Shown here piece after piece: positions 16,273-24,989 of a DNA stretch of 33,252 nt (position 1 is its first letter; each line of letters opens with the position of its first letter). The notes under the pieces are model-generated. The model was not told the origin of the DNA and made no database searches. It worked only from the letters and a program-made list of their open reading frames with translations. Made by a program: the position numbers and the translations under genes. This DNA comes from an uncultured Pelagibacteraceae bacterium (GTDB lineage Bacteria > Pseudomonadota > Alphaproteobacteria > Pelagibacterales > Pelagibacteraceae), in the NCBI GenBank assembly GCA_902605865.1, contig CACLEJ010000010.1, forward strand, positions 1 through 33,252, read 5' to 3'.

Positions 16273-16293
16273 GGTTAATTTAATAAATTTAAG

Positions 16294-16327
16294 ATCTCTC
16301 CCAATTATATTGGGGGAGATTTTTTTT
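16294..16327 (+). terminator. Intrinsic terminator after tmoX
   Basis: Stem ATCTCTCCC / GGGGGAGAT (nine pairs with one G-T wobble), nine-base loop, followed by a run of T. It lies 21 bases after the tmoX stop. Because the transport ATPase and permease lie further downstream on the same strand, it may act as a partial terminator that keeps the binding protein in excess. Confidence 0.85.
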
Positions 16328-16344
16328 ATCACCTAAAATAATTA

Positions 16345-16806
16345 ATGGTAAAAGTATTTTATTTAATATTATTAAACTTTTTTATTTTCAATTTTGCTTA
16401 TGCAAAAGACATAAGTATTAGTGAAAATTTAAATTTAGAGTTTACATGTGAGTTAGAAAAAAAAATTGTTAAGAATTCAGAGTATAATTATAAAACTTTT
16501 CTAGCAGACGACCTAAATGTTAAAAATTTGGACTCATTTCAAATTTATTCAAATAAACCAAGTACATTAATGGTAAATGGATTATCAAAATTTTTCTCTC
16601 AAAATTCAAATTTTGATGTCAAAATAGTAAATAAGGACGTAGTTTTATTTAAAGCCTTTAACAATGATAAAACGTATTCAGAATCTGCAATAATTACAAG
16701 AAAATCAGGTGAATTAATTCACGAAATTACAAAAAATATAAATAAAGAAAATTCAGAAAAAGATATTTCAATTTATATCTGTAAGAATAAATCAAAAAAT
16801 GCCTAA
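16345..16806 (+). CDS. Hypothetical exported protein
   Basis: 153 residues with a clear signal peptide (about 1-20, hydrophobic MVKVFYLILLNFFIFNFAYA, cleavage before KDISIS). The mature part is Asn/Lys/Ser-rich with two cysteines (in FTCELEKK and ISIYICKNK) that could form a disulfide. No known domain was recognised. It starts only 18 bases after the tmoX terminator T-run, so it is read through from tmoX or uses its own weak promoter. Periplasmic location is likely; role unknown. Confidence 0.6.
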   Translation: MVKVFYLILLNFFIFNFAYAKDISISENLNLEFTCELEKKIVKNSEYNYKTFLADDLNVKNLDSFQIYSNKPSTLMVNGLSKFFSQNSNFDVKIVNKDVVLFKAFNNDKTYSESAIITRKSGELIHEITKNINKENSEKDISIYICKNKSKNA

Positions 16807-16840
16807 TTTTTTTTTAAGAAATTTTGTGTAATATATTTCC

Positions 16841-17218
16841 ATGAAAAAGCTTATATTTTTTATACTTTTTTCGTCATTAATCACTTCTTTAGCATTAGCA
16901 AGAAGCACAGGATGTAAAGAGGGAAATTGTGATAATGGTTATGGTAAGTGGGTTTACACAGATAAAACAACTTATGAAGGCGAATGGGTAGCTACGAAAA
17001 AACATGGCCAAGGAACTGAAACATGGCCGAATGGATATATTTACAAAGGTCAATTTAAAGAAAGTCAGTGGAACGGTATAGGAATTTTATTTTTTCCTGA
17101 TGGCTCAACCTATGAAGGTGAATGGGCCAATGGTTTTATGAACGGCGAAGGTACTTTTACTTGGTCAGATGGCAAACAAAAAAAAGGTATTTGGAAAAAT
17201 GGAAGTTTCCAAGAATAG
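16841..17218 (+). CDS. Exported MORN-repeat protein
   Basis: 125 residues. Signal peptide 1-20 (cleavage after LALA), a short Cys-containing segment (GCKEGNC), then three to four MORN repeats at about 45-66, 68-89, 91-112 and a partial one to the end; visible signatures are YEGEWVATKKHGQGTETWPNG, YKGQFKESQWNGIG and YEGEWANGFMNGEGTFTW. Known: MORN repeats form beta-hairpin arrays that bind membranes, lipids or proteins. Its gene overlaps the next by 20 bases. A periplasmic or envelope-associated role is likely; no enzyme domain is attached. Confidence 0.75.
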   Translation: MKKLIFFILFSSLITSLALARSTGCKEGNCDNGYGKWVYTDKTTYEGEWVATKKHGQGTETWPNGYIYKGQFKESQWNGIGILFFPDGSTYEGEWANGFMNGEGTFTWSDGKQKKGIWKNGSFQE

Positions 17219-17744
17219 TTTTAAAACATTGTCAGAACCAGTTAAGCAATTTGGTGGACTAGTTGGTATAATTATTCTTATCTTTCTAACTTTTTTTGTT
17301 TTAAATAATATTTTTGGTGAAGGTGACGAACTGGTTGCTAAAATGAAAATAGAAGAAGAAAGAATAGCTCAAGAAAGAAAACTTAATAAGCTAATTTCTA
17401 GCCTTCCTTCAGGAGTTTTAGTTTCTTTTGATGGCACTGATAATTTTAAACTATCTGATGAATTATATGAAGCTGTTTGCAAGGCAACTAAACTTATACC
17501 TCAACGTGCAATAATGGGAGCAAATTTTTTAAACTTTAGAGCACATGAAATTTATACAATTAATGGAAATAAAATAGACGAAACATTTGTAAAATGGGAC
17601 GATGAAAAAAATAAATGTTTTGCAGGTTTCGTTGTAAGTGGAAATAATGTTGGTGTAGATGAAACTATTAAAGTAAGTGGAGAAGCTTTGAGTTTTTTAA
17701 GCACAGGTATTGATACAAGAGTTTATTTTATTAAAAATTTTTAG
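17199..17744 (+). CDS. Hypothetical membrane-anchored protein
   Basis: 181 residues from the ATG at 17199 (an ATG at 17169 adds ten basic residues and a longer overlap with the MORN gene). One membrane span at about 19-36 (LVGIIILIFLTFFVLNNIF), a short charged coiled-coil-like stretch (VAKMKIEEERIAQERKLNKL), then a soluble domain of about 120 residues with two cysteines. Topology suggests a periplasmic C-terminal domain. Family not recognised. The overlap with the MORN gene implies the two are translated together and may form a complex. Confidence 0.6.
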   Translation: MEVSKNSFKTLSEPVKQFGGLVGIIILIFLTFFVLNNIFGEGDELVAKMKIEEERIAQERKLNKLISSLPSGVLVSFDGTDNFKLSDELYEAVCKATKLIPQRAIMGANFLNFRAHEIYTINGNKIDETFVKWDDEKNKCFAGFVVSGNNVGVDETIKVSGEALSFLSTGIDTRVYFIKNF

Positions 17745-17810
17745 GGAGGAAAAGTAACAAATTATAGAGATTTTATTTTATCTGAATTTCGTATAACCTT
17801 AATTTTATTT

Positions 17811-18842
17811 ATGTCTGAACCAGTAATTAAATGCCAATCTGTTTATAAAATTTTTGGGGCAAACGCTGAGAGAATGCTTAAAGAAGCAAATGGTAATGTT
17901 GATGCTAAAACATTTCAAGATAATGGATGTATTGTAGGAGTTAATAATGCTTCTTTTGAGGTATCAAAAGGTGAAATGCTCGTTGTAATGGGCTTATCAG
18001 GATCAGGTAAATCAACATTATTAAGATGTATTTCTAGATTAACAGACGCAACTGGTGGAAAAATTTTTATTGAGGGTCAAGACTTGCTTAATTTAAATAA
18101 CAAGGAACTTATTGATTTAAGAAGAAATAAAATGGGAATGGTTTTTCAAAGTTTTGCGCTACTTCCTCATAAAACAGTCTTAGAAAATATTGCTTTTCCT
18201 CTTCAAATTAAGGGTATTAAAACTGAAGATAGTATTAATAAAGCAATGGATATGGTTAAACTTGTTGGTCTTGATGGAAGAGAAAATTATTTTCCAAGAG
18301 AGTTATCTGGAGGACAGCAACAAAGGGTCGGAATTGCAAGATCCTTGGCGGTTGAGCCAGATATATGGTTCTTAGACGAACCTTTTTCTGCACTAGATCC
18401 TTTGATAAGGAAAGAAATGCAAGATGAGTTTTTAAGACTTCAAGAAAAATTACAAAAAACAATTATGTTTATTACCCATGATTTTGATGAAGCTTTAAAA
18501 CTTGCTGACCGTATCGCAATTATGAAAGATGGAATAATTGAGCAGTTAGATACACCGGCAAATATTGTTTTAAACCCAGCAACAGAATATGTAAGAAAAT
18601 TTACAGAGGAAGTGCCGAGAGAAAAAGTTCTATTAATTAAAGATGTAATGGATGAAACAACCTCTTCTGATATAGGTGATTTAAAAGTTTCAAAAGATGA
18701 GATTATAGAAAACGTTGCTGAAAAAATTTTAACTCAAGAAAAAACAGTAGCTGTGATAGATGGCAAAAATAATGTCGTAGGCTCAATTAATCCTGCAAAA
18801 ATTATTAATACAGTTTTTGGGGGAAGAAAAAATAATAATTAA
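17811..18842 (+). CDS. tmoV: TMAO ABC transporter ATP-binding protein TmoV
   Basis: 343 residues of the OpuAA/ProV type. Walker A GLSGSGKS (61-68), Q-loop near Gln113, signature LSGGQQQR (165-172), Walker B DIWFLDEP (184-191), switch His223. The C-terminal 90 residues form a short regulatory extension resembling a single degenerate CBS-like half (VAVIDGKNNVVGSINPAKII). It ends 3 bases before tmoW. It is preceded by 66 bases containing a GGGAGG not at ribosome-site distance from the ATG, so an additional short leader or start is possible. Role: powers import of TMAO bound by TmoX. Confidence 0.9.
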   Translation: MSEPVIKCQSVYKIFGANAERMLKEANGNVDAKTFQDNGCIVGVNNASFEVSKGEMLVVMGLSGSGKSTLLRCISRLTDATGGKIFIEGQDLLNLNNKELIDLRRNKMGMVFQSFALLPHKTVLENIAFPLQIKGIKTEDSINKAMDMVKLVGLDGRENYFPRELSGGQQQRVGIARSLAVEPDIWFLDEPFSALDPLIRKEMQDEFLRLQEKLQKTIMFITHDFDEALKLADRIAIMKDGIIEQLDTPANIVLNPATEYVRKFTEEVPREKVLLIKDVMDETTSSDIGDLKVSKDEIIENVAEKILTQEKTVAVIDGKNNVVGSINPAKIINTVFGGRKNNN

Positions 18843-18845
18843 ATC

Positions 18846-20999
18846 ATGGAAGTTCTAAAAAAATACCCAAAATTATTTCAATGGTTATTTTTATTGATTG
18901 TGTTTTTTGCACTATGCTTTGCAATCGATGTACCTGAAACATATAAATTTATAAGAGGACAGGCTGAATTTGTAAAAGACCCTAATCAGAGTGCCTTCGT
19001 ATTTCTAGGTAAAGAAGTTAGATATTACGCTTTTGATGTTTTTTGGAGGTTGCCACCACTTCTTGGATGGTTACCGATTTGGATAAATGATTCATTATTT
19101 TTCTTAATGAATGATTGGATGCCAATGGAATTTTGGAATGAAGATACGCAAGAATACAAAACTAGACCTTTAGTTTTACAAATAACTAGAAACTTAACTG
19201 CATTCATGACTTTTCTAATAGAATTAATTAGAGAAATTTTATTAGGTGGTCTTGAAACAATTGTTGCTTTTACTAGTTGGGATTGGATTGATGCTAATCC
19301 TTGGGCAGAACTACCAGGGTTGCCTTGGACTATTGTAGCAGCTGGATCAGCAATACTTGCTTATAAGTTAGGAGGTAAAGGATTGGCAATATATGCACTT
19401 TTATCAATGACTTACATTTCAATATTTGGGCAATGGAAACCTTCTATGCAGACACTTTCTTTTATATTAGTTGCAGCGCCTCTTTCATTTATTTTTGGCT
19501 TAGGTTTAGGTGTTGCGGCATTTAAAAGTAAAAGAGTAGAAAAAGCTCTATATCCAATACTTTTAGTTATGCAGACAATGCCCCAGTATGCGGTATTAGT
19601 TCCTGCACTAGTTCTTTTTGGGGTCGGTGACCATGCTGCAGTAATTATAACAATGATTGTTGCTGTACCACCAATGATACTTTTAACTTTATTAGGTTTA
19701 AGAGCGGTCCCTCCAGAGGTAATTGAAGCTGGTAGAATGAGTGGATGTAATAACTGGCAACTAATGTCAAAAGTATTAATCCCAACAGCAAGAAGAGATA
19801 TTTTAATAGGAGTTAACCAAGTTATAATGGTTTGTTTTTCTATGGCAGTTATCTCTGCATTTATAGGAGCAAAAGGTTTAGGATTTAATTTATTATTAGC
19901 CTTAAATCAGTTGAATATTGGATTAGCATTAGAAGCAGGTCTTTGCATTAGTTTGATTGCAATTCTATTAGATAAGATGTCATTAGCTTGGGCAAACAAA
20001 CAAGTTGATTATTTTGGTAATTTAAATTTTTTTCAACGAAATAAAAATTCTTTATTCTTTGGCGTTGTAGTAATAGTAGGTATTCTATTAGCTTACTTTG
20101 GATCAATTTATTTTAAAGGTGGGTATAATTATTTATTTGAAGTTCCACATAACAAAGGAATATCAACAGCAGGTTTTTGGAATAAAGGAGTTGACTGGAT
20201 ATTTGATACTTTCTTCGTATATATAAAAGCATTTAATACTTGGCTAATTGTAGATGTGCTACAACCGATGAGAGCCTTATATTTGAGAATGCCAGCTATA
20301 GCTACATTAGTATTAGTTGTTGGAGCTGGATATTTAATTGGTGGAGTTAGATCTGCTTTAGTTGTTTGCGGTTTGACTTTATTCATAGCATTGAGCCCAT
20401 GGTGGGATAGAGCTTTAGTTACTACATACATGGCAACCTTTGGTGTTATAGTATCATGTATAATTGGATTTACTGTTGGAACATTATGTTTTCAAAATAA
20501 ACACTCAACAAACTTTATGTTAAATGTTTGTGATATATTTCAAACTTTTCCATCTTTTGTATATTTAATTCCTGTAATGATGCTTTTTGGAATTACAGAT
20601 ACTTCAGTTTTAATTGCAGTAATAGTTTATGCTACTATACCAGCAACAAGATACACGATAGAGGGGCTTAGAAGTGTGCCAGCTGGACTACATGATGCTG
20701 CAACGATGTCAGGTGTTACAAAGTTTCAAAGATTATTTAAAATAGAATTTCCTTTAGCATTTCCACACATGATGTTAGGACTTAATCAAACAATAGTTTT
20801 TGCATTGTTTATGGTAATTATAGGCGCTTTTATTGGGACAGAGGATCTGGGTCAGTATATTTTAAAAGCTCTATCAGATAAAAAAGGGGCAGGTATTGGA
20901 TTAACACTTGGAATTTGTGTTGCTTTCATTGGACTAATTTTTGATAATTTAATTAGAACTTGGGTAGGTAAAAGAAAAAAACATCTAGGTATAGACTAA
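18846..20999 (+). CDS. tmoW: TMAO ABC transporter permease TmoW (fused double permease)
   Basis: 717 residues, about twice the length of ProW. Two complete permease domains are fused in one chain: first at about 200-375 with the coupling loop VIEAGRMSGCNNWQLMSKVL, second at about 500-705 with LHDAATMSGVTKFQRLFKIE; each has the GAKGLG / GTEDLG end motif. Residues 1-200 hold additional spans and a periplasmic segment. Known: fused double permeases occur in TmoW of marine TMAO users, so one polypeptide supplies the whole membrane channel. It lies 3 bases after tmoV and 4 before glpK, so all three are probably co-transcribed. Confidence 0.9.
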   Translation: MEVLKKYPKLFQWLFLLIVFFALCFAIDVPETYKFIRGQAEFVKDPNQSAFVFLGKEVRYYAFDVFWRLPPLLGWLPIWINDSLFFLMNDWMPMEFWNEDTQEYKTRPLVLQITRNLTAFMTFLIELIREILLGGLETIVAFTSWDWIDANPWAELPGLPWTIVAAGSAILAYKLGGKGLAIYALLSMTYISIFGQWKPSMQTLSFILVAAPLSFIFGLGLGVAAFKSKRVEKALYPILLVMQTMPQYAVLVPALVLFGVGDHAAVIITMIVAVPPMILLTLLGLRAVPPEVIEAGRMSGCNNWQLMSKVLIPTARRDILIGVNQVIMVCFSMAVISAFIGAKGLGFNLLLALNQLNIGLALEAGLCISLIAILLDKMSLAWANKQVDYFGNLNFFQRNKNSLFFGVVVIVGILLAYFGSIYFKGGYNYLFEVPHNKGISTAGFWNKGVDWIFDTFFVYIKAFNTWLIVDVLQPMRALYLRMPAIATLVLVVGAGYLIGGVRSALVVCGLTLFIALSPWWDRALVTTYMATFGVIVSCIIGFTVGTLCFQNKHSTNFMLNVCDIFQTFPSFVYLIPVMMLFGITDTSVLIAVIVYATIPATRYTIEGLRSVPAGLHDAATMSGVTKFQRLFKIEFPLAFPHMMLGLNQTIVFALFMVIIGAFIGTEDLGQYILKALSDKKGAGIGLTLGICVAFIGLIFDNLIRTWVGKRKKHLGID

Positions 21000-21003
21000 A
21001 ATT

Positions 21004-22482
21004 GTGAAAAAATTTCTTGTTGCTATCGACCAAGGTACAACATCGACAAGAGTAATTTTATTTGATTTAGAAGGAAATATAAAATTTACATCTCAGTTTG
21101 AATTTAATCAATATTTTCCAAAAAATGGATGGGTAGAACATAATCCAAATGAAATTTGGACGACAACTCTTAAGGCCTTAAAAAAAGTAATAAAAAAAGC
21201 ATCTTTACTTAAAGGGAAAATATTAAGTATTGGTATTACTAACCAGAGAGAGACAACTATACTTTGGAACAAGAAGACAGGCAAACCAATATACAATGCA
21301 ATTGTTTGGCAAGATCGTAGAACACAAGAATACTGTGAAATCTTAAAGAAAAAAAATTATGAAAAAATTTTTAGAAAGAAAACTGGATTATTTATTGATC
21401 CATATTTTTCTGCAACTAAAATTAAATGGATATTAGAAAATGTAAAAAATGCTAAGAAACTTTTGAAATCAAATAATTTATTATTTGGTACAGTTGATAC
21501 TTTTTTAATTTGGAAACTTACTAATGGAAAACATCATTTAACAGAAGCAACCAATGCTAGTAGAACCATGTTATTTAATATCAATAATAATAAATGGGAT
21601 AAAGAAATCTTAAATAAGCTCAAAATTTCTAAAAATATTTTGCCGGAAATTAAAAATTCAGCTGATAATTTTGGCTCCACAAATAAGAAAATTATTGGTG
21701 CTGAAATACCAATATCAGCAGTCTTAGGGGATCAACAAGCTGCTGCAGTAGGACAGTCTTGCTTTGAAAAAGGATCGGTCAAAAGTACATATGGAACTGG
21801 TGCTTTTGTAATAATGAATACTGGCTATAAAAAAATTTATTCTAAGAATAAATTATTAACAACTATTTGTTATAGACTTAATGGAAAAAGTACTTATGCC
21901 CTTGAGGGATCAATTTTCATAGCTGGTGCAGGTGTGCAATGGTTACGAGATAAGTTAAAATTAGTTAACAATGCTTATGATACAGAAAGAATAGCACAAT
22001 CAAAAAAAAATAATGATGATGTATACATTGTGCCGGCATTTAGTGGAATGGGAGCACCTTACTGGAGACCTGATGCAAGAGGTTTGATAACAGGTTTAAC
22101 AAGAGACAGTGACTGGAAAATATTAGTTAGAGCAGTACTTGAGTCAGTTGCTTACCAAAGTCATGATTTATTTAATGCTATGAGAAAAGATGGATTAAAA
22201 CCTAATATTGTTAAAATTGATGGGGGCATGGTTGAAAATAACTGGTTTTCTCAATTTTTAGCAAACATTATAAATATAAATACAGAAAGACCCAAAATAT
22301 TAGAAACCACAGCCCTTGGCGTCGCTTTTTTTGCTGGATATCAAATTGGAGTATTTAAATCATTAGATCAAATAAAGAGAAAATGGAAAAAAGAAAAAAT
22401 TTTTAAACCCAATATAAATAAGAAATTAAGAAAAAAATTGTTAAATGGTTGGAAATTGGCTGTTGATAGAACTTTATTATAA
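21004..22482 (+). CDS. glpK: Glycerol kinase
   Basis: 492 residues, normal for GlpK (about 495-500), starting at GTG 4 bases after tmoW. FGGY-family landmarks: N-terminal phosphate loop AIDQGTTSTRVILFD (about 8-22), ITNQRETTILWNKKTGKPIY and the following IVWQDRRT, YGTGAFVIMNTG, and the C-terminal IDGGMVENNWFSQFLANI nucleotide-binding region. It phosphorylates glycerol to sn-glycerol 3-phosphate in the cytoplasm. It is the last plus-strand gene before the convergent tmm (10-base gap). Its link to the TMAO transporter is unusual; the GpsA-like dehydrogenase and GH63 operon downstream may supply the metabolic reason. Confidence 0.93.
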   Translation: MKKFLVAIDQGTTSTRVILFDLEGNIKFTSQFEFNQYFPKNGWVEHNPNEIWTTTLKALKKVIKKASLLKGKILSIGITNQRETTILWNKKTGKPIYNAIVWQDRRTQEYCEILKKKNYEKIFRKKTGLFIDPYFSATKIKWILENVKNAKKLLKSNNLLFGTVDTFLIWKLTNGKHHLTEATNASRTMLFNINNNKWDKEILNKLKISKNILPEIKNSADNFGSTNKKIIGAEIPISAVLGDQQAAAVGQSCFEKGSVKSTYGTGAFVIMNTGYKKIYSKNKLLTTICYRLNGKSTYALEGSIFIAGAGVQWLRDKLKLVNNAYDTERIAQSKKNNDDVYIVPAFSGMGAPYWRPDARGLITGLTRDSDWKILVRAVLESVAYQSHDLFNAMRKDGLKPNIVKIDGGMVENNWFSQFLANIININTERPKILETTALGVAFFAGYQIGVFKSLDQIKRKWKKEKIFKPNINKKLRKKLLNGWKLAVDRTLL

Positions 22483-22492
22483 AAAAAAATTA

Positions 22493-23821
22493 TTATTTTA
22501 AAAAAGTATCCATCGAGTCGTCCATTGCAGAAGCCCATGGAGTATGATGAATTGGTGCAACAGATCCAGTTACAGGGGAAGAGAATGATTTATTTCTGTA
22601 TGTTAAAATATCATTCACTTTATCATGTTCCCATTCTTTGAAATGTTTTCGGATTAGTTCAAAATCTATTTTTGGATAATCAGACATTCCGTGGAGTTCT
22701 TTAGTATATTCTGTTTGAAAATCTATCATTTGATCTGGGTTCTCTAATTTTTCCTCTAATGAAACCCATTTTTGAATATCCTTTTCAACTTCATTGGCTT
22801 CTGGGATTTTAATTTTGTTCATAATAACATCTCTTGCAAACCAAGCTTGGCAATCAAACATATTAAATGTGTGAAATTGATCTTGCATACCAAGATACAT
22901 TAGTTTGTGATTGTTTTGCCAAACTACACCTTTATATAATTTAGGTGGATACAGTCTATTATTAGTTTTGAGAGCTAGGTTATCTTCTAAGAATGGAAAA
23001 TGATGTAAATACCCAGTACACAAGATAATAACATCTGTCTCTTGTTCTGTCCCGTCTTTAAAAATAGCTTTATTTCCTTCTAATCTATCGAGGTAAAAAA
23101 CTTCTTTCATTCCTTTTGGCCATTTAAAGCCCATAGGATTGTGTCTGTATCCAATGGTAACGCTTTTAGCTCCGTATTTATTGCACTGAAGTGCCACATC
23201 TTCAGCTGAATAACTACTTCCTAAAACGACTACATTTTTTCCTCTGAACTCTTCTGCATCTCTAAAATCATGCGAATGCATTATCCTTCCTGGAAAAGAA
23301 CTCATACCTTTATACTCTGGAATGAATGGAACTGAAAAATGTCCAGATGAGACTACAACATAATCAAATTTATCATTTAGTATTTTATTGTTTTCTTTAT
23401 CTTGGTAGCTAACTTCAAACTTGTCAGCAATATAATTTACACTTGTAACCCTTGTATTAAATTTAATTTTATTTTTTAAATTTCCTTTGCTTACTCTTCC
23501 AATAATATAGTTGTATAGAACCTCTCTAGGTGGAAAAGATGGAATAGGCTTTCCAAAATGTTCATCAAAAGAATAATCAGCAAACTCTAAACATTCTTTA
23601 GGACCATTGGACCATAAATACCTGTACATACTATTGTGAACTGGGTCACCGTATTGGTCTGAGCCAGTCCTCCAACTATAATTCCAAAGACCACCCCAAT
23701 CCTCTTGCTTTTCGAAACAGACAATTTCAGGTATTTTTGAACCTTTATTTTCCTCATGTTCAAATGCTCTTAAAATAGAAAGTCCACACGGGCCAGATCC
23801 AATTATTGCTACCTTAGTCAT
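22493..23821 (-). CDS. tmm: Trimethylamine monooxygenase (bacterial FMO)
   Basis: 442 residues. FAD motif GSGPCG (8-13), the EKQEDWGGLWNYSW segment, FMO identifying motif FPGRIMHSHDF (176-186, FxGxxxHxxxF), NADPH motif GSSYSAEDVA (201-210) and the distal LCTGYLHHFPF. Known: bacterial Tmm oxidises trimethylamine to TMAO using NADPH and oxygen, and many also accept dimethyl sulfide; SAR11 proteins of this type have been shown active. It is convergent with the tmoVW-glpK operon and divergent from gpsA. Together with tdm it completes TMA to TMAO to dimethylamine plus formaldehyde. Confidence 0.95.
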   Translation of the reverse strand: MTKVAIIGSGPCGLSILRAFEHEENKGSKIPEIVCFEKQEDWGGLWNYSWRTGSDQYGDPVHNSMYRYLWSNGPKECLEFADYSFDEHFGKPIPSFPPREVLYNYIIGRVSKGNLKNKIKFNTRVTSVNYIADKFEVSYQDKENNKILNDKFDYVVVSSGHFSVPFIPEYKGMSSFPGRIMHSHDFRDAEEFRGKNVVVLGSSYSAEDVALQCNKYGAKSVTIGYRHNPMGFKWPKGMKEVFYLDRLEGNKAIFKDGTEQETDVIILCTGYLHHFPFLEDNLALKTNNRLYPPKLYKGVVWQNNHKLMYLGMQDQFHTFNMFDCQAWFARDVIMNKIKIPEANEVEKDIQKWVSLEEKLENPDQMIDFQTEYTKELHGMSDYPKIDFELIRKHFKEWEHDKVNDILTYRNKSFSSPVTGSVAPIHHTPWASAMDDSMDTFLK

Positions 23822-23922
23822 ATTTATAAGTTTATTTTATAAATAAATTGATAAAATTTAAACTATTTTTTATTTAAATTTACTTGTTATTAGATATCTA
23901 GTTTAATCTATCTAATTTATAT
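23822..23922. promoter_or_regulatory. Divergent tmm / gpsA promoter region
   Basis: A 101-base, nearly pure A+T spacer between two divergent starts. TTTATATATG immediately abuts the gpsA ATG, so that message may be almost leaderless. No clear Shine-Dalgarno is visible for either gene, and no convincing -35/-10 pair stands out. Confidence 0.35.
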
Positions 23923-24879
23923 ATGAAAAACATCTTAGTAATTGGTGGTGGAGCTATGGGATCGGCATTTACTATTCCATGTATAGATAATAAGAATAGA
24001 GTAACAATTACAGAGCCCTATAGTAAATTATTTATTAAAAATCTATCTTCAAAAACTAAAAATCATTCAAGTTTAAAAATTAAAATGCCAAAACAATTAA
24101 TTTTTAAAAACTATTCTAATGAGTTATTTAGAGAAAAATATGATCTTATTGTTATTGCTTTAAGTTTATCCGGCATTGATTTTATTGGAAAAGAATTAAA
24201 AAAATATAAAATTAAATCACCAATTCTTATACTTACTAAAGGTCTTAAATATGAAAAAAATTCAAAAAAAATATTAACACTCTCTCAACAACTTTTAAAA
24301 AAAAATAATAAATTAAATATTTCTGTTTTAAAAGGACCTTGCTTAGCTAAAGAATTGGCCAGAAAAAATCAAACAAGTGTTATTGTCGCAAACAAAAACA
24401 TCAAAACAGCAAAATATATTGGCAAAATAATCTCTACTAAATACTATTTAATAGAATTTTCAAAAGATGTTGTTGGGGTTGAGATAAATTCAGCAATTAA
24501 AAATATTTACTCGATGATTATAGGCTCTGGTCAAAGTTTAAATAGGTCCTCAAGTTTGTTCCAAAAATCAATATTAGAAATGAAATATATAACCAAATAT
24601 TTTAAAGGCAAAGAAGAGACAGTCTTAAGTCTTGCCGGGGTTGGCGATTTATATGTAAGTGCAGCTGGAGGAAGAAATAGTAAGATGGGAAATTACCTTG
24701 GGCAAGGATACTCATTTAAAAAAGCAAAACAAAAATTTATGCCTTATGACACTGTCGAGGGAGAACAACTTATAAGAGAAATAGCTCCATTTATCTTAAA
24801 GAAATTAAACAGAAGCAGAATTCCTTTGATGATTAAATTAATTAAAACAATTCTAAATAATCAAAAATTTAATTTTTAA
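23923..24879 (+). CDS. gpsA: GpsA-like NAD(P)-dependent glycerol-3-phosphate dehydrogenase
   Basis: 318 residues, close to the usual 330. N-terminal dinucleotide motif VIGGGAMGSAF (6-16), KGLKYEKNSKK loop, VLKGPCLAKELA (GP-x-x-A-x-E type), the catalytic-lysine helix GVEINSAIKNIYSMIIG, and AGVGDLYVSAAGGRNSKMGN with the RN substrate-phosphate signature. It is divergent from housekeeping GpsA (for example VEINSA where VELGGA is usual). Known reaction: reversible glycerol-3-phosphate / DHAP interconversion. Next to a glycosidase operon and 1.4 kb from glpK, a catabolic role feeding glycerol carbon to DHAP is plausible; a second housekeeping copy elsewhere would support that. Confidence 0.78.
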   Translation: MKNILVIGGGAMGSAFTIPCIDNKNRVTITEPYSKLFIKNLSSKTKNHSSLKIKMPKQLIFKNYSNELFREKYDLIVIALSLSGIDFIGKELKKYKIKSPILILTKGLKYEKNSKKILTLSQQLLKKNNKLNISVLKGPCLAKELARKNQTSVIVANKNIKTAKYIGKIISTKYYLIEFSKDVVGVEINSAIKNIYSMIIGSGQSLNRSSSLFQKSILEMKYITKYFKGKEETVLSLAGVGDLYVSAAGGRNSKMGNYLGQGYSFKKAKQKFMPYDTVEGEQLIREIAPFILKKLNRSRIPLMIKLIKTILNNQKFNF

Positions 24880-24928
24880 AAATACAATAAATTCTTCACT
24901 TTTTATTAATAGGTGATTTCATCAGCTA

Positions 24929-24957
24929 TTGTCATTTATTTAACGCGCTGATACATT
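24929..24957 (+). promoter_or_regulatory. Putative promoter of the sugar-type ABC operon
   Basis: TTGTCA, 17-base spacer, TACATT (five of six and four of six consensus matches) ending 32 bases before the binding-protein ATG, which has a GAGGGG ribosome site. Confidence 0.35.
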
Positions 24958-24989
24958 TATTTTTATTAATCAAAGAAAGAGGGGAATCA

